From assembly GCA_014239035.1 (NCBI GenBank), contig JAAZZY010000086.1, positions 1 to 6,560 on the forward strand: DNA of 6,560 bases. Reading direction: 5' to 3'. Source of the DNA: Chlamydiia bacterium. Its GTDB lineage: Bacteria; Chlamydiota; Chlamydiia; Chlamydiales; JAAZZY01. A model generated the notes under the pieces. It was not told the DNA's origin and made no database searches. It saw nothing but the letters and a program-made list of their open reading frames with translations. A program made the translations under genes and the position numbers. Below, piece after piece: positions 1 through 6,296 of this stretch. The number at the start of each line of letters is the position of its first letter. The stretch's first letter is position 1.

Positions 1-935
1 TTCAAACAGATATTGCCCCTCTGCCAGGCTTCCATACCGAATCACTTAAGAGCGTTTTAAAAGTTTTCCCAGCCATTCAAAAGAAACTAGAGGGCTCTTT
101 TTGGTCCCTAAAGCTGCTTCTAAATTCTGACCACCTACTCTCTCAGTCTCTTTCCTATAAGAAATATCCTTCTTTGTATTTTGCATTAGAATTTGCTCTT
201 TTATGCCATTTGATGCCCAAGATTGACTTCTTCCAAAAAATTAAAGTTAACGCTCTTCTTGTTGGATCGGACTCTGAGATTAAACTTAAAACTCCTCTTT
301 TAAAAAGCTATGACTCCTTAAAGATCAAAGTAGGCAAGAGAGGACCTTATGAGCTTTTGGCGCTCATCGATAAGATAAAACCTCATTTAAACGAGCACCA
401 GATGCTTCGCATCGATTTTAATCGATCATGGGAGCTAAAAGATCTTTTACAATTTTGCAAACATTTCCCGCTAGAGCTTTGCCAGTATCTAGAAGAGCCT
501 TTAAAAAACCCTTTAGAGCTTCTGCCTTTTTCGAATTACTACCCACATCCGATAGGATTTGATGAGTCTCTATTAGATACTTCTCTAGAATTCCTATTGA
601 CCATTCCTACAAAGCGTGCCTTTATTATTAAACCAACTCTTATAGGCTCTCTTCAAAAGATCAATCACTTCTATTCTAAAGCCTGCTTGCACAACCTTGA
701 CTATATATTAACCTCTACATTTGAGAGTGGCATAGGACATCTTATGATTGCTCACTTAGCTCACTATCTTGCCTTAGAGAATCCCATTGGCCTCGACACC
801 TATAATTGGTTAGAAGACGATATTTTAACAAAACCTTTAGAATTCAATCAGGGATCACTTGATCTAAAATGCCAGCATATTTTAAATCCATATATCAACT
901 GGAATAAATTAACCCCCCTCTACGAATATGCATAA
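1..935 (+). CDS. menC: o-succinylbenzoate synthase MenC, 5' end outside window
   Basis: MenC dehydrates SHCHC to o-succinylbenzoate in the cytoplasmic classical menaquinone pathway. The frame is open from the left edge, so the start codon is missing; about 310 residues are visible, which is most of a protein of this family. The first visible residues include IAPLPGFHTESL (residues 4-15), the MenC N-terminal capping-domain signature. All enolase-superfamily catalytic positions appear in order (visible numbering): the KIK pair K107/K109, with K109 as probable general base, D138 in LRIDFN, the glutamate of YLEEPL at 164/165, D187 in GFDESL, and K210 in IIKPTLIGS. TSTFESGIGH follows, also typical of the family. 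An internal TTG at 174 would remove the capping domain and is not the start. The stop overlaps menE by 8 bases, which implies one operon. The assignment to MenC rather than another enolase-superfamily enzyme is well supported by the neighbour. Confidence 0.95.
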   Translation, partial: QTDIAPLPGFHTESLKSVLKVFPAIQKKLEGSFWSLKLLLNSDHLLSQSLSYKKYPSLYFALEFALLCHLMPKIDFFQKIKVNALLVGSDSEIKLKTPLLKSYDSLKIKVGKRGPYELLALIDKIKPHLNEHQMLRIDFNRSWELKDLLQFCKHFPLELCQYLEEPLKNPLELLPFSNYYPHPIGFDESLLDTSLEFLLTIPTKRAFIIKPTLIGSLQKINHFYSKACLHNLDYILTSTFESGIGHLMIAHLAHYLALENPIGLDTYNWLEDDILTKPLEFNQGSLDLKCQHILNPYINWNKLTPLYEYA

Positions 936-2238
936 ATGCCCACTTCAAGAAAATGCCTTAGAAAATCCTGATGATTATTTCATTGAAGGACCTTGCAGCT
1001 ACACCTACTCACAGTTTGAAAGTTATGTTCGACAAATCCAAGATTTATTAGAAGACTATCAAGAAGGGCAAGTAATTGCAGCAGCCACCCAAAATCCCCC
1101 CTTTTTTATTGCCTTGCTCATCGCTGCAATGCGAGAGAAGCTTATTCTTTTCCCCATCAACTTTCGTCTGCCAGAAGATGAAATAAACAAAAAATTAAAT
1201 GAAATAAATGCTCTAAACCCCTTTAAGGATCAGGTCGCATTTGACCCAAGTTTTAAAGCATCACCAAAAGATCCTTTCTTTTACAGTAAAGATGCCCTGA
1301 TAACGTATCTAATGACATCAGGAACAAGTTCTGCTCCAAAGATATGCATGCATACTACTTACAACCACATCAATAGTGCAAAAGCCTCTAACAATTTTTT
1401 ACGCTATGAAAAAGATGACGCGTGGCTACTTTCTATGCCCCTTTTTCACGTCAGCGGAATAAGCCTTATTTTTAGAACGCTTCTAGCAAAAGCGACTCTT
1501 ATCTTACCTACAAAAAATCAGCAGTCAGATCTTGAAAACTTTCCAATTACCCATCTATCTTGTGTCAACACTCAGCTTCAAAGACTCATCGCTTCTCCTC
1601 ACTTACTCAAGAAGCTCAAGGTGATCTTACTTGGTGGTGGGGCGCCCTCTTCTTCCCTTATCGAAAAAGCTAAGGAGCTTCAGCTCCCTCTTTATCAAAC
1701 CTATGGATTAACTGAGCTCTCTTCACAAGTAGCCACCTCAAAAAAATGTGAGACCCCTCTCTGTCCTCTAGAGCATTGTGAAGTTCAAATTGACAAAGAT
1801 GGGCAAATTCTACTGCGAGGAGACTCTCTTTTTTCAGGTTACTACTCCAACCAAAAGATAGAACCTGCTTTAAACAAAGAGGGATGGTTTGAGACAAAAG
1901 ATCTAGGCATTTTAAAAAATGAGCATCTCACTGTCACTGGAAGAGCGGACAATCTTTTTATCAGCGGGGGCGAAAATATTCAGCCTGAAGAAATAGAGGC
2001 CAAGCTCCAAAAATATCCTGGTATTACAGAAGCAATAGTTGTCCCAAAAAAGCACACCGAATTTGGCTTTAGTCCAATTGCCTTTATTAAAGTAGAGGAT
2101 TCTTTTAATGCAGCGCACCTCAATGAATTTTTGCAAAGCTGCCTACCCAAATTTAAAATCCCCAAACGTTTCCTTCCTCTAGAATACGACTCTTTAAAGC
2201 CCTGCAGGAAAACTTTAAAACAATCTTTGAAAGATTAA
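928..2238 (+). CDS. menE: o-succinylbenzoate-CoA ligase MenE
   Basis: MenE activates o-succinylbenzoate with ATP and CoA to OSB-CoA, the step after MenC. The 436-residue protein shows the ANL adenylate-forming motifs in order: P-loop MTSGTSSAPK (129-138), YGLTE (259-263), GWFETKD (319-325), GRADN (338-342), and the hinge region GGENIQPEEIE (347-357). The C-terminal lid ends in LKPCRKTLKQ (423-432), which holds the likely adenylation lysine. Two departures are visible: TKD replaces the usual TGD, although the ribose-binding aspartate remains, and the C-terminal lysine motif is not the common SGK form. The length is slightly short of typical MenE. The ATG lies inside menC and no Shine-Dalgarno precedes it (the upstream bases are pyrimidine-rich), so translation probably depends on coupling to menC. 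General acyl-CoA ligases share these motifs; the overlap with menC is what makes MenE the call. Confidence 0.93.
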   Translation: MHKCPLQENALENPDDYFIEGPCSYTYSQFESYVRQIQDLLEDYQEGQVIAAATQNPPFFIALLIAAMREKLILFPINFRLPEDEINKKLNEINALNPFKDQVAFDPSFKASPKDPFFYSKDALITYLMTSGTSSAPKICMHTTYNHINSAKASNNFLRYEKDDAWLLSMPLFHVSGISLIFRTLLAKATLILPTKNQQSDLENFPITHLSCVNTQLQRLIASPHLLKKLKVILLGGGAPSSSLIEKAKELQLPLYQTYGLTELSSQVATSKKCETPLCPLEHCEVQIDKDGQILLRGDSLFSGYYSNQKIEPALNKEGWFETKDLGILKNEHLTVTGRADNLFISGGENIQPEEIEAKLQKYPGITEAIVVPKKHTEFGFSPIAFIKVEDSFNAAHLNEFLQSCLPKFKIPKRFLPLEYDSLKPCRKTLKQSLKD

Positions 2239-2291
2239 CTTTTGAATTTATTTTAATTTCTCTCTATAAGAGAGGCTAAAAGGAGATTTTT

Positions 2292-2690
2292 ATGTCAAGC
2301 CCAGCAGAGCCACGACTTAGCCCAACCTGTACCCTGCTTATGCGGATGCAATACCTTAAAGGCACGCTTGTTGAAAAACCTGTTTCCATTATAGTTACTC
2401 ATGAAGGAAAAGACTTTAATCTCGCTTCAGTAAGCAGACCTCAGGAAGGATTTGTCTACACAGCCAAGCTTACCCGAAATATAGAGCAGAAGGGTCGCTA
2501 TGATGAAATTCACGATATCTTTACTGGGACCTTGGTCACAACTCATTTTGTTGGTGGGCAACCATCAATGACACTCCCGCAGGATATTGAGGTAAGAGAA
2601 AGAGATCCTGAATCTTTTGAAGTTGTCATCTCAGGTGAGCCCGCAACTAGAATTATCTTATCAACTTCTAAAAATGATGGGGCTATTTAA
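2292..2690 (+). CDS. conserved-looking protein of unknown function next to the men genes
   Basis: I do not recognise this 132-residue protein. It has no signal peptide, no membrane segment and no clear catalytic motif. It is charged and probably rich in beta-strand: short hydrophobic stretches such as VSIIVTHEG (31-39), TLVTTHFVGG (80-89) and FEVVISGEP (109-117) alternate with polar turns. The start is secure: AGGAGA at 2281-2286 lies 5 bases before the ATG. The gene begins 53 bases after menE on the same strand, so it may be cotranscribed with menC-menE, but nothing in the sequence links it chemically to menaquinone. Its 3' end overlaps the convergent thioesterase gene by 8 bases. The strong ribosome binding site and ordinary codon use make it a real gene; its role is open. 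Confidence 0.8.
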   Translation: MSSPAEPRLSPTCTLLMRMQYLKGTLVEKPVSIIVTHEGKDFNLASVSRPQEGFVYTAKLTRNIEQKGRYDEIHDIFTGTLVTTHFVGGQPSMTLPQDIEVRERDPESFEVVISGEPATRIILSTSKNDGAI

Positions 2691-3090
2691 ACCGTGTCAG
2701 GGCTTGTTTGAGCAACTGAGGGATTTCTTTCTTCTCTAGTGTTTCTCGATCCACCACCGCATGAATAATTTTTGATGAGGCTACTTCTTTCCCTGAGACA
2801 GTTAGTCGATACAACACATTAAAGGAGCTTTTTCCGACTTTCCCCACTTCAAGTTCAATATCTACTTCATTATCCAAAAAAATGAGTCCTGTGTAGCTTG
2901 CTTGTGCATCAACAACAGGAAAGACATAATCTCTTTTCTCGATAGTATCTTTAATGCTATGGCCTTGATCTCTTAGAAATTGAGCAAAGGCACTATGCAC
3001 AAAATAAAAGATCTCTCCATAAAACATCACTCCAGCACCATCGACATGATAGAGCTCAACACGCTTTTTAAAATGGTATGCTTGACTCAT
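2683..3090 (-). CDS. 4HBT-family hotdog acyl-CoA thioesterase, candidate DHNA-CoA hydrolase (MenI)
   Basis: This 135-residue cytoplasmic protein has the length and layout of single-domain 4-hydroxybenzoyl-CoA thioesterases. The diagnostic segment is VELYHVDGAGVMFYGEIF (11-28): the aspartate at 17 matches the catalytic aspartate of the Pseudomonas-type 4HBT family, and it is followed by the Gly-rich start of the long hotdog helix. The rest alternates strands ending in ASSKIIHAVVDRET (103-116), the usual last strands of the fold. Cyanobacterial and plant DHNA-CoA thioesterases belong to this family, and the gene lies within 500 bases of menE, so hydrolysis of 1,4-dihydroxy-2-naphthoyl-CoA to DHNA is the best inferred role. 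A YbgC-like or general acyl-CoA thioesterase cannot be excluded. No good Shine-Dalgarno is seen before the ATG. The antiporter gene ends 45 bases upstream on the same strand, so the two are probably cotranscribed. Confidence 0.85.
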   Translation of the reverse strand: MSQAYHFKKRVELYHVDGAGVMFYGEIFYFVHSAFAQFLRDQGHSIKDTIEKRDYVFPVVDAQASYTGLIFLDNEVDIELEVGKVGKSSFNVLYRLTVSGKEVASSKIIHAVVDRETLEKKEIPQLLKQALTRFK

Positions 3091-3135
3091 AATACGAGGT
3101 TAATATTTTAAAGTTTTTAAAAATAGAAAAAACAC

Positions 3136-4368
3136 CTACTTAATTTCACCTTTTGGGATCACCGACTGCATGGTGAGTCCTTGAATGAGCACAGAGAATG
3201 CCATGACAATATATGTCGTAGTAAGAATCACTTCTCTGTAGGGATTTGGAGGAATCGACAGTGCCATAGCAACAGAGAGACCACCTCTTAGCCCTCCCCA
3301 TGTAAGCATCACTACAACTTTATCTACAAAGCCTCTGAAAAATGAAAAACATCGAATAGGAACCCATACGCTTACAAAACGAGCAAAAAGCACAATTACA
3401 ATCGCGAGCAGCCCGACAAAGATATTCCTTCGAGAAAATGATAAGATTAAAACCTCGAGTCCAATGAGCACAAATAAAACTGAATTTAAAACCTCATCAA
3501 TCACTTCCCAAAAAACATCCAGATATTCTCTAGATTTCTCTGTTATGGCTTTCATCCTACCGTGATTACCCACTAAAATTCCTGCCATAACCATAGCGAT
3601 AGGTCCTGAGGTTTCAAGTGCCAAGGCAATGGCATAACCACCTGTGACAACTGACAGGGTAATGAGCACCTGCACGTAGTAGTCGTCAACAGTTTTCATT
3701 AAAAAGTATGCAAACCACCCCAAGATAAAACCTAAGAGGAGCCCTCCAAAAGCTTCCCTAATAAAAAGCAAAAAAACTTCAACTGGAGCAATATCAGCAT
3801 TTGTAACCACCTGCATAATGGTTAAAAAGATAACTATCCCCACCCCATCATTAAAAAGGGATTCTCCAGCAATTTTAATTTGAAGAGGCTTGGGTGCTTT
3901 TGCACTTTTAAGCATGGCTAAGACTGCAATAGGATCTGTTGGAGAGATGAGTGCTCCAAATAAAAAGCAGTAGATCCAAGGTACAAGAAAACCAAAAAGA
4001 TGAAATCCATAGTAAATTAAAAAACCGACAATGAGAGTAGAGGCAATTGTTCCTAGAAGAGCAAGAATTACAACAACCCACTTTTCTTTATGCAGGTCAT
4101 TCAAATTAATATGGAGTGAACCTGCAAAAAGTAAAAAGCTTAACATTCCATTGATCAACACTTTACTAAAGTCTATGTTGCCAATCAAGTCGGATGCAGT
4201 GGTTCTAACATCGACTCCCACTTGATGAAGAAATATCAGAAAAGCTGACAATAAAATAGAGATAGCCATCAAACCAATGGTTGTTGGAAGCTTGATGTAC
4301 TTATAGTTGATATAACTAAAAAGCCCAGTCAAAGAAACAACGATTGCAATGAGGTTAAATAAAGACAT
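3136..4368 (-). CDS. CPA1-family Na+/H+ antiporter (NhaP-like)
   Basis: This inner-membrane cation/proton exchanger should extrude Na+ (or K+) in exchange for H+ and so control pH and ion balance. From Met at 4368 it is 410 residues with about a dozen hydrophobic segments. Motifs (this numbering): SPTDP at 142-146; ESLFND at 169-174, whose Asn-Asp pair is typical of the electroneutral CPA1 branch; and WGGLRGG at 357-363. An in-frame ATG at 4404 would add MAIELTLQFSRV. I prefer 4368 because the protein then opens with MSLFNLIAIV, the usual start of the family at its first helix, and because a TATAAA at 4412-4417 would put the transcription start almost on the upstream ATG. Neither start has a convincing Shine-Dalgarno, so 4404 remains possible. 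There is no large C-terminal cytoplasmic domain. The thioesterase gene follows 45 bases downstream. Confidence 0.92.
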   Translation of the reverse strand: MSLFNLIAIVVSLTGLFSYINYKYIKLPTTIGLMAISILLSAFLIFLHQVGVDVRTTASDLIGNIDFSKVLINGMLSFLLFAGSLHINLNDLHKEKWVVVILALLGTIASTLIVGFLIYYGFHLFGFLVPWIYCFLFGALISPTDPIAVLAMLKSAKAPKPLQIKIAGESLFNDGVGIVIFLTIMQVVTNADIAPVEVFLLFIREAFGGLLLGFILGWFAYFLMKTVDDYYVQVLITLSVVTGGYAIALALETSGPIAMVMAGILVGNHGRMKAITEKSREYLDVFWEVIDEVLNSVLFVLIGLEVLILSFSRRNIFVGLLAIVIVLFARFVSVWVPIRCFSFFRGFVDKVVVMLTWGGLRGGLSVAMALSIPPNPYREVILTTTYIVMAFSVLIQGLTMQSVIPKGEIK

Positions 4369-4411
4369 AACTCTACTAAATTGTAAAGTTAGCTCTATAG
4401 CCATTATTTAA

Positions 4412-4442
4412 TTTATAGGCAAATGACTCTTAATATTTACAA
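4412..4442 (-). promoter_or_regulatory. possible promoter of the antiporter-thioesterase pair
   Basis: On the minus strand TATAAA (4417-4412) matches five of six bases of a sigma70-type -10 box. A weak TTGTAA lies 19 bases upstream (4442-4437), a longer spacer than usual. Transcription would start near 4405, leaving a leader of about 36 bases before the ATG at 4368. The element is weak and rests on motif resemblance only. Confidence 0.3.
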
Positions 4443-4579
4443 CAATTCTTCTCAAAAAGAGCTCCCCTAGCATCTACGATAAGGATTTCCCTATAATAAA
4501 ACCGGAAACTTTTGCAGGCATGATTTCAATAGAAAGGATCTTTGATTGTTAATAGTTAATTGGCATTCAGGAAATCGTA

Positions 4580-4741
4580 TTAAAATTTCCATTTAATTTC
4601 TAAAGAGTGGGCAGTGGTATTACCATTCTCCTGCCCCGCAATTATTGCATACGGAGCAGCCTGTGCTGCTAATGCCTTTGGCACAAAGAGCAACATTAAC
4701 GTTAAAATTAAAACACTATATTTTTTTAAGAAGTCAGGCAA
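4580..4741 (-). pseudogene. collapsed outer-membrane (autotransporter-like) protein gene: signal peptide joined to last beta-strand
   Basis: Read from a TTG at 4741, this minus-strand frame encodes 53 residues. The first part is a classical signal peptide: a lysine pair (MPDFLKKYS), a hydrophobic core VLILTLMLLFV and a cleavage-like ALAAQA. After about 18 mature residues (APYAIIAGQENGNTTA) it ends in HSLEIKWKF and a stop. The same ending, YSLEIKWKF, closes the outer-membrane barrel gene at 6374; the underlying DNA (4587-4612 against 6381-6406) differs at only 2 of 26 positions. The whole barrel and almost all of the passenger are therefore missing, which points to an in-frame internal deletion of a paralogue. 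The mature start APYAIIA..GNT resembles the first blade of YVTN-type beta-propellers; this is a weak inference. The frame is intact, so a short exported peptide could still be made. An ATG at 4696 lies within the signal sequence and would spoil it. Confidence 0.7.
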
Positions 4742-4774
4742 AGATTTATTCTATAAAATTTTAGAATTGTTTCA

Positions 4775-4804
4775 TTTGTAAACTAAAAAAAATAAATTGT
4801 CAAT
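4775..4804 (-). promoter_or_regulatory. promoter-like element facing the collapsed outer-membrane gene
   Basis: On the minus strand a perfect TTGACA (4804-4799) is followed after 18 bases by TACAAA (4780-4775), four of six matches to a -10 box. It would start transcription about 25-30 bases before the TTG at 4741, a fitting distance for the original outer-membrane gene. The -35 box lies inside the direct repeat. The right copy of the repeat keeps the TTGACA, but the bases at the -10 position there belong to the 3' end of the SDR gene and fit poorly. Confidence 0.45.
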
Positions 4805-4828
4805 GAACTGGTTAATATTGAAATGGAA
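4781..4828. repeat. direct repeat flanking tspO-SDR, left copy
   Basis: The left copy consists of 26 bases (4781-4806) identical to 6291-6316, a 5-base variable spot (4807-4811, against 4 bases at 6317-6320), then 17 bases (4812-4828) identical to 6321-6337. Both copies have the same orientation. Similarity stops soon after on both sides, so this is a discrete unit. A run of eight A accounts for part of the match, but the TTAATATTGAAATGGAA block is specific. No encoded protein is evident. Confidence 0.85.
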
Positions 4829-4846
4829 CAAATCATTAAAGATAAG
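4818..4846 (+). promoter_or_regulatory. possible tspO promoter
   Basis: TTGAAA (4818-4823) is followed after a 17-base spacer by GATAAG (4841-4846), four of six matches to a -10 box. It lies about 75 bases before the tspO Shine-Dalgarno. The -35 half is inside the direct repeat and the -10 half is outside it, so the right repeat copy lacks the pair. An AT-rich region yields such matches easily, so this is weak. Confidence 0.25.
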
Positions 4847-4847
4847 T

Positions 4848-4871
4848 GTACCTAAAAAAAGTTTTTAGTAC
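4848..4871. repeat. imperfect inverted repeat in the tspO leader
   Basis: GTAC-C-TAAAAA is followed by a three-base centre AAG and then TTTTTA-GTAC, giving ten paired positions with one unpaired C. It could be a hairpin in the tspO leader RNA or an operator for a dimeric regulator. No strong U-run follows on either strand, so it is not a convincing terminator. Confidence 0.45.
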
Positions 4872-4914
4872 TAAAATTTCATTAAATATTTTCTCTAACT
4901 AAAACCCTAATAAA

Positions 4915-4919
4915 GGGAG
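4915..4919 (+). promoter_or_regulatory. tspO: ribosome binding site fixing the TTG start of tspO
   Basis: GGGAG lies 7 bases before TTG at 4927. The only nearby ATG (4920-4922) is followed immediately by TAG, so TTG is the usable start, and the protein it opens has the usual TspO N-terminus. Confidence 0.7.
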
Positions 4920-4926
4920 ATGTAGC

Positions 4927-5406
4927 TTGTTTAAGAAAAATAGAATAGGATCACTAGCCCTGTGGTATCTCACTGTTCTTATATTTCAATTAGCCGGAGG
5001 AGTATTGACGGCTAAATCTATTTATCCCTGGTATGCAGAACTAAACAAACCTTCTTGGAACCCTCCAAATTGGGTTTTTGGACCCGTTTGGACTCTAATA
5101 TTCATAATGATTGCTCTCGCTATTTGGCTTATAGGGTACAAAAAAAACATAAGCCGCACGCATACTATTGCTTACGTGTTATTTTTTATACAGCTTTTCC
5201 TTAACTTAGCGTGGTCACTTTTATTTTTTAAACTACACCTAATAGGCTGGGCTCTTATTGAGCTTGGTGTACTAATACTGTTTATTATAGCCCTATCGTG
5301 GTTACTTTTTTCTATTCGTAAGATCTCCGGATTTTTATTTTTACCTTACTTAATTTGGGCTATTTATGCACTTACACTAAATGTGGCTATTTACAATTTA
5401 AACTAA
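4927..5406 (+). CDS. tspO: TspO/MBR-family tryptophan-rich sensory protein
   Basis: The 159 residues and five hydrophobic helices are exactly the TspO/peripheral benzodiazepine receptor layout. Helix 1 is followed by the conserved loop WYAELNKPSWNPPNW (35-49) and FGPVWT (51-56). Helix 3 holds QLFLNLAWS (89-97), and helix 5 holds LPYLIWAIYALTLN (139-152). These tryptophan-rich positions line the tetrapyrrole/ligand pocket in the family. Bacterial TspO proteins bind porphyrins and are tied to stress or tetrapyrrole handling; the ligand here is not evident. The protein should sit in the inner membrane. It starts at TTG behind a good GGGAG site. The SDR gene starts 53 bases downstream on the same strand, so the two may form a two-gene unit. 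Both lie between the two direct-repeat copies, which suggests that they arrived together. Confidence 0.95.
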   Translation: MFKKNRIGSLALWYLTVLIFQLAGGVLTAKSIYPWYAELNKPSWNPPNWVFGPVWTLIFIMIALAIWLIGYKKNISRTHTIAYVLFFIQLFLNLAWSLLFFKLHLIGWALIELGVLILFIIALSWLLFSIRKISGFLFLPYLIWAIYALTLNVAIYNLN

Positions 5407-5459
5407 AAAATTAATTAGCTGCATAAATAATAAAATGTAAAATTACCAGAGGTTCCTCA

Positions 5460-6296
5460 ATGCGTATATTACTAATAGGTTCCGGGTATGTTGGCCAAGC
5501 TCTACTCAACAGTTGGAATAATCCCAACTATAGCTTTGTAGTAACAACAACAACAAAGTCTAAAATCAAGACCATTCAGCAAATTCAGTGTGTGGAAGAA
5601 GCCCTTCTTCTTGAAATAAAAAAAAATACCCAACTAGATCTATTAAAGAACTTTGATGTAATCATTATGAATATAGCCCCTAAAAAAGGCTCCAACTATT
5701 CAGAAACTTATTTTGAGGTTGCTTCTGCTATTCAAAAAGAGCTCAGTAACGTAAAGCAGTCTATCTTTCTCATCTATACGAGCAGTACTTCTGTATATGG
5801 CCCTTGCGAAGGGAGAGTAGTTGATGAACTAACAGATAAATCTTCAACATCAGAAAATAGCCAAATATTAATTGATACAGAAAATATTTTTCTTTCTTCT
5901 AATAATCCTTTAGCACAAATTTGCATTCTTAGGCTTGGTGGCATTTATGGCCCAGGACGTTCTCTAGAATCTCGAGCTAAGATGATGAGCAGTAGAAAAT
6001 TATCAGGAACAGGAGATGAATTAACAAACCACATTCATATTTCAGACATCACAGCTGCGATCGAATTTTGTATTACCCATAATTTAAATGGGTTATATAA
6101 CCTCGTTGGTGATGAACACCCTGCCCGAAAAAACCTTTATGAACATATTTGCAAACAACTTTCTATCCCACCCCCTCAATTTGACGCATCTTCTAAAGGT
6201 TGTAAAAGCACAAACGCAGCTGTTTCCAACCAAAAAATAAAATCTTGTGGCTATATTTTTAAAGAGTCTAAGCTCCCAACTACCTTTGCTAACTAA
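5460..6296 (+). CDS. NAD(P)-binding atypical SDR / epimerase-like protein (YeeZ-like)
   Basis: This 278-residue cytoplasmic protein opens with a Rossmann nucleotide-binding start, MRILLIGSGYVGQAL, whose GSGYVG (7-12) is the dinucleotide loop. SSTSVYG (108-114), RLGGIYGPGR (158-167) and NHIHISDI (190-197) match the NAD-dependent epimerase/dehydratase superfamily in the YeeZ-like form. The classical YxxxK catalytic pair is not seen: where it would fall, the sequence reads ILIDTENIF (137-145). Sugar-nucleotide epimerase chemistry should therefore not be assumed, and substrate and reaction are unknown. The start is supported by AGAGG at 5448-5452, 7 bases before the ATG. The stop codon (6294-6296) lies inside the right copy of the direct repeat, so the last residue (N278) and the stop are formed by repeat sequence. 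The gene is probably cotranscribed with tspO. Confidence 0.85.
   Translation: MRILLIGSGYVGQALLNSWNNPNYSFVVTTTTKSKIKTIQQIQCVEEALLLEIKKNTQLDLLKNFDVIIMNIAPKKGSNYSETYFEVASAIQKELSNVKQSIFLIYTSSTSVYGPCEGRVVDELTDKSSTSENSQILIDTENIFLSSNNPLAQICILRLGGIYGPGRSLESRAKMMSSRKLSGTGDELTNHIHISDITAAIEFCITHNLNGLYNLVGDEHPARKNLYEHICKQLSIPPPQFDASSKGCKSTNAAVSNQKIKSCGYIFKESKLPTTFAN

Larger units (their letters stand above)
4405..4926. other. AT-rich intergenic region between antiporter and tspO
   Basis: This stretch of about 520 bases has no full-length gene. From left to right it holds a possible antiporter promoter, about 140 bases in which I see nothing convincing (4443-4579), the collapsed outer-membrane protein frame on the minus strand, a promoter-like element for that frame, the left copy of a 47-bp direct repeat, an imperfect inverted repeat and the leader of tspO. 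The individual elements are listed separately. Confidence 0.7.

Noticed and set aside
1670..2165. Minus-strand open frames opposite menE
   Set aside because: They lie wholly inside a well-supported gene with all its motifs, lack domains or ribosome binding sites, and look like antisense shadows.
2222..2236. AATCTTT-G-AAAGATT palindrome at the end of menE as a terminator
   Set aside because: The stem is AT-rich, overlaps coding sequence and is not followed by a clean T-run; the next gene on the strand has its own ribosome binding site 45 bases on.
2260..2274. CTCTCT-ATA-AGAGAG hairpin before the unknown gene
   Set aside because: It has six base pairs with a three-base loop and no T-run after it. 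It lies just before the ribosome binding site and might affect translation, but the evidence is too thin.
3114..3123. TTTTTAAAAA palindrome between antiporter and thioesterase
   Set aside because: It is an A/T-only palindrome with no GC stem; it cannot be told from base composition.
4031..4225. 64-codon plus-strand frame inside the antiporter gene
   Set aside because: It is antisense to conserved transmembrane coding sequence and its composition is that of a shadow frame.
4492..4552. TATAAT box with a ten-residue frame (ATG at 4520) on the plus strand
   Set aside because: There is no -35 element, and the frame is too short and unsupported to call a gene.
5401..5418. Third copy of the repeat start (AACTAAAAAA) after the tspO stop
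   Set aside because: Only ten low-complexity bases match and the specific TTAATATTGAAATGGAA block is absent, so chance in AT-rich DNA is enough.
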